From Candidatus Berkelbacteria bacterium (GTDB lineage: Bacteria > Patescibacteriota > UBA1384 > VFKW01), in contig VFKW01000164.1 in the NCBI GenBank assembly GCA_009885355.1, positions 1-7,228 of the forward strand: a stretch of DNA of 7,228 bases. Reading direction: 5' to 3'. Position 1 is the first letter of the stretch. Each line of letters starts with the position of its first letter. The notes beneath the pieces were generated by a model, which saw nothing but the letters and a program-made list of their open reading frames with translations, did not search any database and was not told the DNA's origin. This document shows positions 3,919-7,228 of this stretch, piece by piece. The translations under genes were made by a program, and so were the position numbers.

Positions 3919-5841
3919 CTTATACCTATTAAATGGCTAAAAGAATATATCAAAACAGATTTATCAAATGAACAAATCGCTCAAGTTTTAACTCTCGGTG
4001 GTCTGACCATTGAAGAGATAAAAAACGACGTCATGGACGCTGAAGTCACCTCCAATAGATCCGACTGGCTCTCAATTTACGGCGTTGCCCGTGAATTTTG
4101 CGCCCTCACAAATAGCGAACTTTTACCTCTGGAAAAACCAGAATTAAAAATTAAAAACGAAAAATTATTAAATATTACTTACGACAAAGACCTCGTCACT
4201 CGCTTTACCGCTTATATTATCAAAGACATCAAAGTAGGCGAGTCGCCGGATTGGCTAAAATCAAAACTAACCTCTGTCGGAATTCGCTCAATCAATAATA
4301 TCGTCGATATTACCAATTTCATCATGATAAAAACCGGCCAGCCGCTTCACGCTTTTGATCTAGATAAATTATCCGGCGAGTTTATAATTCGCCGTGGTAA
4401 AAAAGGCGAAAAAGTCACGACATTAGATCAAATTGAAAGATCCGTAAACGAAGATGTGATCGTTGCCGAAAACCAAAACCAACTTGTCGACCTTGTCGGC
4501 ATTATGGGTGGAGCACTTTCTGATACAACCCAAAATACCCAAAATATTATGATTCAAGCAGCCGTATTCCCCCCATCTTTGATTCGAAAATCCGCAAAAA
4601 CGATCAAATATACCACTGAAGCCTCCTACCGATACGAAAGGGGAGTCGACTTTGAAAAAAACAAACAATATCTCGATCTTGCAGCCGAACTTATTTTACA
4701 ATTAGCTGGCGGAGAAATTACTGAACTTATTGATATTAAAAATGAAGAAATCAAACCAAAAGATATCAGCTGGAAATTATCAAATGCCACTTCACTTCTC
4801 GGCATCGATTTGGACGAAAAAATCGTCCTAAATAATCTTAAAAATCTCGGTATACAAACAACCAAAAAAGACGATAATTATATATCATCTTCGCCAAGCT
4901 GGCGGTTTGATCTAAAAATAAAAGAAGATATCATCGAAGAAATCGGAAGATTTTATCCTGTCGACAAGATGCCCAAGACCCAACTCTCAAAAGTGGAAGT
5001 CGAAACCAGCCAATCGCCATATTATCAAATCGAATCAACTAAAGATCTTTTAGTTGATTTAGACTTCAATGAAATAGACGGTTATTCATTTTTATCTGCT
5101 AAAAATCTTCTCGACGCCAATCTTAATCCTAGTACATGTCTCGAGGCTTCCAATCCTCTTTCTGAAGAATATCAATACCTCAGACCTTCTCTTTTCCCAG
5201 ACATGCTTTTAGCCATTGCCCAAAACCCATCATTTAGCCCCATAAATTTCTTTGAAATCGGTAATATTTTTAATCACCAAAAAGAAGAAACACACCTCGG
5301 CATTATCATTGCTGGCAACGAACAAGAAACAAAAAACGCCAAAACCAATATTGAAAATTGGTTAAATGACAACCAAATCGCTGAAAATATACAAAAAATT
5401 GATCAAAATATTCTAAATAAGTACAAAATTCGTAAAAATACAGTCTATTTTATCGAAATTCCATTTGACCAAATTGCCAAAAACATCAAAAAACCACAAT
5501 TTATTATCCCCAAAATGGATCAAACTTATAATTCAATTTCCAAATTCCCACCAGCTACCCGCGATCTTGCCATCATCGTCGAAAGATCATTAAATGCCCA
5601 AGAAATCACCAAAAGTATTGCAACAAAAGAAATATCCATCCATAGTGAAATAACTGATATATCTGCAGAATTATTTGATGAATTCGCTCATGATCGCTTC
5701 GGTGAGAACAAAAAATCATTAGCCTTTCATATCAACTACCAGCCAACTCAAAAAACATTGACCAATGAAGAAGTCGAAGAACTTCACCAAAAAATAATTA
5801 AGGATCTAGTTGATCAATTTAATGCCGCACCGCGAATTTAA
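3916..5841 (+). CDS. pheT: Phenylalanyl-tRNA synthetase beta subunit, lacking the B2 OB-fold domain
   Basis: This is the structural, editing and tRNA-binding subunit of PheRS. From the TTG start it has 641 aa; bacterial PheT is usually about 800. The N-terminal B1 part (IPIKWLKEYI...LTLGGLTIEEIKND, 3-38) runs straight into the second half of B1 (EVTSNRSDWLSIYGVARE, 43-60). The B2 EMAP/OB-fold insert, about 110-118 residues at this point in E. coli, is absent. The B3/B4 editing domain follows (about 95-245) with GIRSINNIVDITNF, GQPLHAFD (141-148, H145 equals E. coli H265), GIMGG (195-199) and TEASYRYERGVD. Q214 stands where E. coli has Glu334. B5 is at about 280-350 with SPSWRFDLKIKEDIIEEIGR. 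The B6/B7 core is some 35 residues shorter than usual. The C-terminal FDX-ACB anticodon-binding domain (about 543-640, KFPPATRDLAI... KSLAFHINYQ... TLTNEEV) is intact. It is a partner of pheS, 55 bases upstream. Confidence 0.95.
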   Translation: MLIPIKWLKEYIKTDLSNEQIAQVLTLGGLTIEEIKNDVMDAEVTSNRSDWLSIYGVAREFCALTNSELLPLEKPELKIKNEKLLNITYDKDLVTRFTAYIIKDIKVGESPDWLKSKLTSVGIRSINNIVDITNFIMIKTGQPLHAFDLDKLSGEFIIRRGKKGEKVTTLDQIERSVNEDVIVAENQNQLVDLVGIMGGALSDTTQNTQNIMIQAAVFPPSLIRKSAKTIKYTTEASYRYERGVDFEKNKQYLDLAAELILQLAGGEITELIDIKNEEIKPKDISWKLSNATSLLGIDLDEKIVLNNLKNLGIQTTKKDDNYISSSPSWRFDLKIKEDIIEEIGRFYPVDKMPKTQLSKVEVETSQSPYYQIESTKDLLVDLDFNEIDGYSFLSAKNLLDANLNPSTCLEASNPLSEEYQYLRPSLFPDMLLAIAQNPSFSPINFFEIGNIFNHQKEETHLGIIIAGNEQETKNAKTNIENWLNDNQIAENIQKIDQNILNKYKIRKNTVYFIEIPFDQIAKNIKKPQFIIPKMDQTYNSISKFPPATRDLAIIVERSLNAQEITKSIATKEISIHSEITDISAELFDEFAHDRFGENKKSLAFHINYQPTQKTLTNEEVEELHQKIIKDLVDQFNAAPRI

Positions 5842-5861
5842 ATAATCCAACGAGGGGTAGT

Positions 5862-6941
5862 ATGCTAAGAAACCAAAAGCCATATGTTCCATATAGAAAT
5901 ATAAATAATAAACATATTCATCGTTTAAATAGTCGCCAATCAAACAATAAAATTAAATTTCCTATCAGCTATTTAATCATAGTTTTCGTACTCACTATTG
6001 GAATAATTATTATCAATATTCCCAAAAAAAACAATAATCAACCTAAAAAAGGCAAAGTTTTATCCGCCGTATCAGTGAAACCAAACATCGATCTTCAAAT
6101 TCCAGATCTTGATCAAAAACTCTCAATTGTCATTCCTCAAAAAAATCCCGACGCACATGATCCATATATTCCAGCCAAAAACGTATATTTATATGACGCC
6201 GAGAATGCCTACCCACTATATGCCAAAAACGCCGATGATCACGTACCAATCGCCTCAACTACAAAAATTATGACCTCCATTCTTGCCCTGGAAAATTATA
6301 AATTAGATCAAATTGTCATTGTGTCAAACAAAGCCGCAAATATTGGCGGTTCTTTGATGAAATTGCATACCGGTGAAAAAATTACCGTCGAAAACTTACT
6401 TTATGGACTTATGCTTCCATCTGGAAATGACGCCGCCTATGCTCTCGCCAGCCTGGATCCTGCCTCAAAAGATGGAGATATAAAAGCATTCGTCGAAAAA
6501 ATGAATCAAAAAGCCAAATTACTCGGCATGGATAATACTCATTATCTTTGCCCTGCCGGGCTAGATGACACTGCCTATTCCACCGCGCACGACATGGCAA
6601 TTTTAATGGCCTACGCTATTAAAAATCCAACCTTTCGACAAATAATTAATTCTGCAACAAAAACCGTTAATTCAGTCGATAATTACTATATACATGACTT
6701 AGTTAACACAAATCGCCTAGTAGTACCAGCTGAACCATTATTTTTCCCATACATTATCGGCGGCAAAACCGGCAATACCGACCTTGCCGGACATTGTCTT
6801 ATAAATGCCGCCCAAAAAGATGGCCACACCATTATCAGTGTCGTTCTAAACACAGCCAGTCCAGCAAAACCAGAAAGCGCCCGTCTAAACAATATTCTCC
6901 TCACCTGGGGCTTCTCATCCTTCACTTGGCCAAATAAATAG
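5862..6941 (+). CDS. Membrane-anchored D-alanyl-D-alanine carboxypeptidase (peptidase S11, DacA/PBP5-like)
   Basis: S11 enzymes remove the terminal D-Ala of peptidoglycan pentapeptides outside the cytoplasmic membrane and bind penicillin. All three active-site motifs are present with normal spacing: SxxK as STTK (132-135), SGN (187-189) and KTG (302-304). Around them lie PIASTTKIMTSI, LMLPSGNDAA and IIGGKTGNTDLAGHC. The 359-aa protein has a polar, Asn/Lys/Arg-rich N-terminal tail (1-33), one membrane helix (about 34-53) and a linker to the catalytic domain (about 105-345). No cleavable signal is evident, so the helix is probably a type II anchor. The C-terminal beta domain and amphipathic helix of E. 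coli PBP5 are absent. The start ATG has GAGGGG (5852-5857) four bases upstream. The gene follows pheT by 20 bases and ends the operon; its TAG stop forms the first unit of a tandem repeat. Confidence 0.92.
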   Translation: MLRNQKPYVPYRNINNKHIHRLNSRQSNNKIKFPISYLIIVFVLTIGIIIINIPKKNNNQPKKGKVLSAVSVKPNIDLQIPDLDQKLSIVIPQKNPDAHDPYIPAKNVYLYDAENAYPLYAKNADDHVPIASTTKIMTSILALENYKLDQIVIVSNKAANIGGSLMKLHTGEKITVENLLYGLMLPSGNDAAYALASLDPASKDGDIKAFVEKMNQKAKLLGMDNTHYLCPAGLDDTAYSTAHDMAILMAYAIKNPTFRQIINSATKTVNSVDNYYIHDLVNTNRLVVPAEPLFFPYIIGGKTGNTDLAGHCLINAAQKDGHTIISVVLNTASPAKPESARLNNILLTWGFSSFTWPNK

Positions 6942-6973
6942 AATTTAGAATCTAGAATCTAGAATTTAGAATT
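6939..6973. repeat. Five tandem copies of the heptamer TAGAATY
   Basis: Exact 7-base units follow each other: TAGAATT (6939), TAGAATC (6946), TAGAATC (6953), TAGAATT (6960), TAGAATT (6967), varying only in the last base. The first unit starts with the TAG stop codon of the carboxypeptidase gene. Every unit carries TAG, so five consecutive stops occur across frames. The two C-ending units create TCTAGA palindromes. It looks like a slippage-grown microsatellite. Confidence 0.9.
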
Positions 6974-7100
6974 TAAAACAAAATTTAAATATTATAAACT
7001 ACAAATATATATAAATATAACCGCAGAATTATATTTAAAGCAAAAAAATAATTATCCACTTCAAAAACCCGAAGATCTTGGTTCCCTGCTTCTGCAGAAA
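6942..7100. other. AT-rich spacer without a convincing gene
   Basis: After the heptamer repeats the sequence is nearly all A/T up to about 7055. It contains one perfect 9-bp inverted repeat (7012-7020 and 7029-7037, TAAATATAA with an eight-base CCGCAGAA loop), an AT-only stem that would be weak as RNA. From about 7060 the composition becomes mixed again and leads into the large inverted repeat. A 46-codon frame on the - strand (6985-7125) crosses this region, but its second half is simply the A/T spacer read as Ile, Leu and Tyr, and it has no ribosome binding site. Confidence 0.5.
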
Positions 7101-7199
7101 GTAAAAAAGGTTCTTCTCTTACCATGTGAAAACTAAGTGTCTGAGTCAAGCTCATGCTTGACGAGTTTTATTTTTCTGGAAGAGAAGAACCTTTTTTAC
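7101..7199. repeat. Large nested inverted repeat (perfect 20-bp arms, 59-base loop with an inner hairpin)
   Basis: GTAAAAAAGGTTCTTCTCTT (7101-7120) is the exact reverse complement of 7180-7199. The 59 bases between hold two further nested stems: AAAACT (7129-7134) with AGTTTT (7164-7169), and GTCAAGC (7145-7151) with GCTTGAC (7156-7162) around a TCAT loop. Outside the arms, similarity continues imperfectly: CCCTGC (7084-7089) pairs with GCAGGG (7217-7222), and TTCT (7090-7093) with AGAA (7208-7211). The A-run and T-run at the arm ends resemble the terminator at 1974-2015, so on either strand it could end transcription, including that of the carboxypeptidase operon. The long structured loop is unusual for a terminator; a structured RNA, a duplicated gene end or a mobile-element remnant are alternatives. 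No known RNA family was recognised. Confidence 0.8.
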
Positions 7200-7228
7200 G
7201 CTTCAGGAGAAGTCGTGCAGGGGTAGGG

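Noticed and set aside
6985..7125. 46-codon - strand ORF beginning MVREEPFLLSAEAGNQDLRV
   Set aside because: The first half looks protein-like, but there is no ribosome binding site, the second half is A/T spacer read as Ile, Leu and Tyr, and the start lies in the inverted repeat. It is kept only as part of the inverted-repeat finding.
6939..7228. CRISPR array or insertion-sequence end in the right-hand repeats
   Set aside because: The 7-base repeats have no spacers. The inverted repeat encloses only 59 bases with no transposase, and no flanking target-site duplication was seen.
7081..7228. Known structured RNA (tRNA, tmRNA, RNase P RNA, SRP RNA, 6S RNA)
   Set aside because: No conserved core sequences of these families were found on either strand, for example no GGTTCGA T-arm, no RNase P GGAAAGTCC-type core and no SRP GGAAG-type apical loop.

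Overview
The window looks like a stretch of chromosome from a bacterium of the Candidate Phyla Radiation (Patescibacteria). This is inferred, not proven. The signs are AT-rich, tightly packed genes with ATGA and longer overlaps, a phenylalanyl-tRNA synthetase stripped of accessory domains in both subunits, short conserved proteins of unknown function, and a lone housekeeping cluster of unusual order. All long genes read through with TAA, TAG or TGA as stops and none contains an in-frame TGA, so the standard bacterial code fits better than the TGA=Gly code of some CPR lineages.

Left part (1-2015, + strand). The window opens in the last 57 codons of a DUF2779-type gene, clearly richer in G+C than what follows. 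A good sigma70-type promoter (180-208) then drives an ABC-F ATPase gene (261-1712). Between them lies a possible 15-codon leader ORF that overlaps the ABC-F start as ATGA. A 54-codon gene with an extended -10 and a strong Shine-Dalgarno follows, and ends at a perfect 19-bp hairpin (1974-2015). That hairpin serves as terminator for both this gene and the converging YtxH-like gene on the - strand (2025-2339).

Right part (2340-6941, + strand). From a divergent intergenic region with an extended -10 promoter (2422-2450) runs one apparent operon: rbfA, a four-helix membrane protein of unknown function, pheS, pheT and a membrane-anchored D-Ala-D-Ala carboxypeptidase (peptidase S11). The genes overlap or are spaced by about 20-55 bases. 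They join ribosome maturation (RbfA), Phe-tRNA charging (PheS/PheT) and peptidoglycan trimming. PheS lacks the N-terminal coiled coil, PheT lacks the B2 OB-fold tRNA-binding domain, and the PheT editing pocket has Gln where E. coli has the catalytically important Glu334.

The last 287 bases hold no convincing gene. They contain five tandem copies of a 7-base unit that begin inside the carboxypeptidase stop codon, an AT-rich spacer with a small hairpin, and a large nested inverted repeat (perfect 20-bp arms at 7101-7120 and 7180-7199). The inverted repeat could be a terminator, a structured RNA, or the meeting point of two duplicated gene ends. It is the least explained part of the window.
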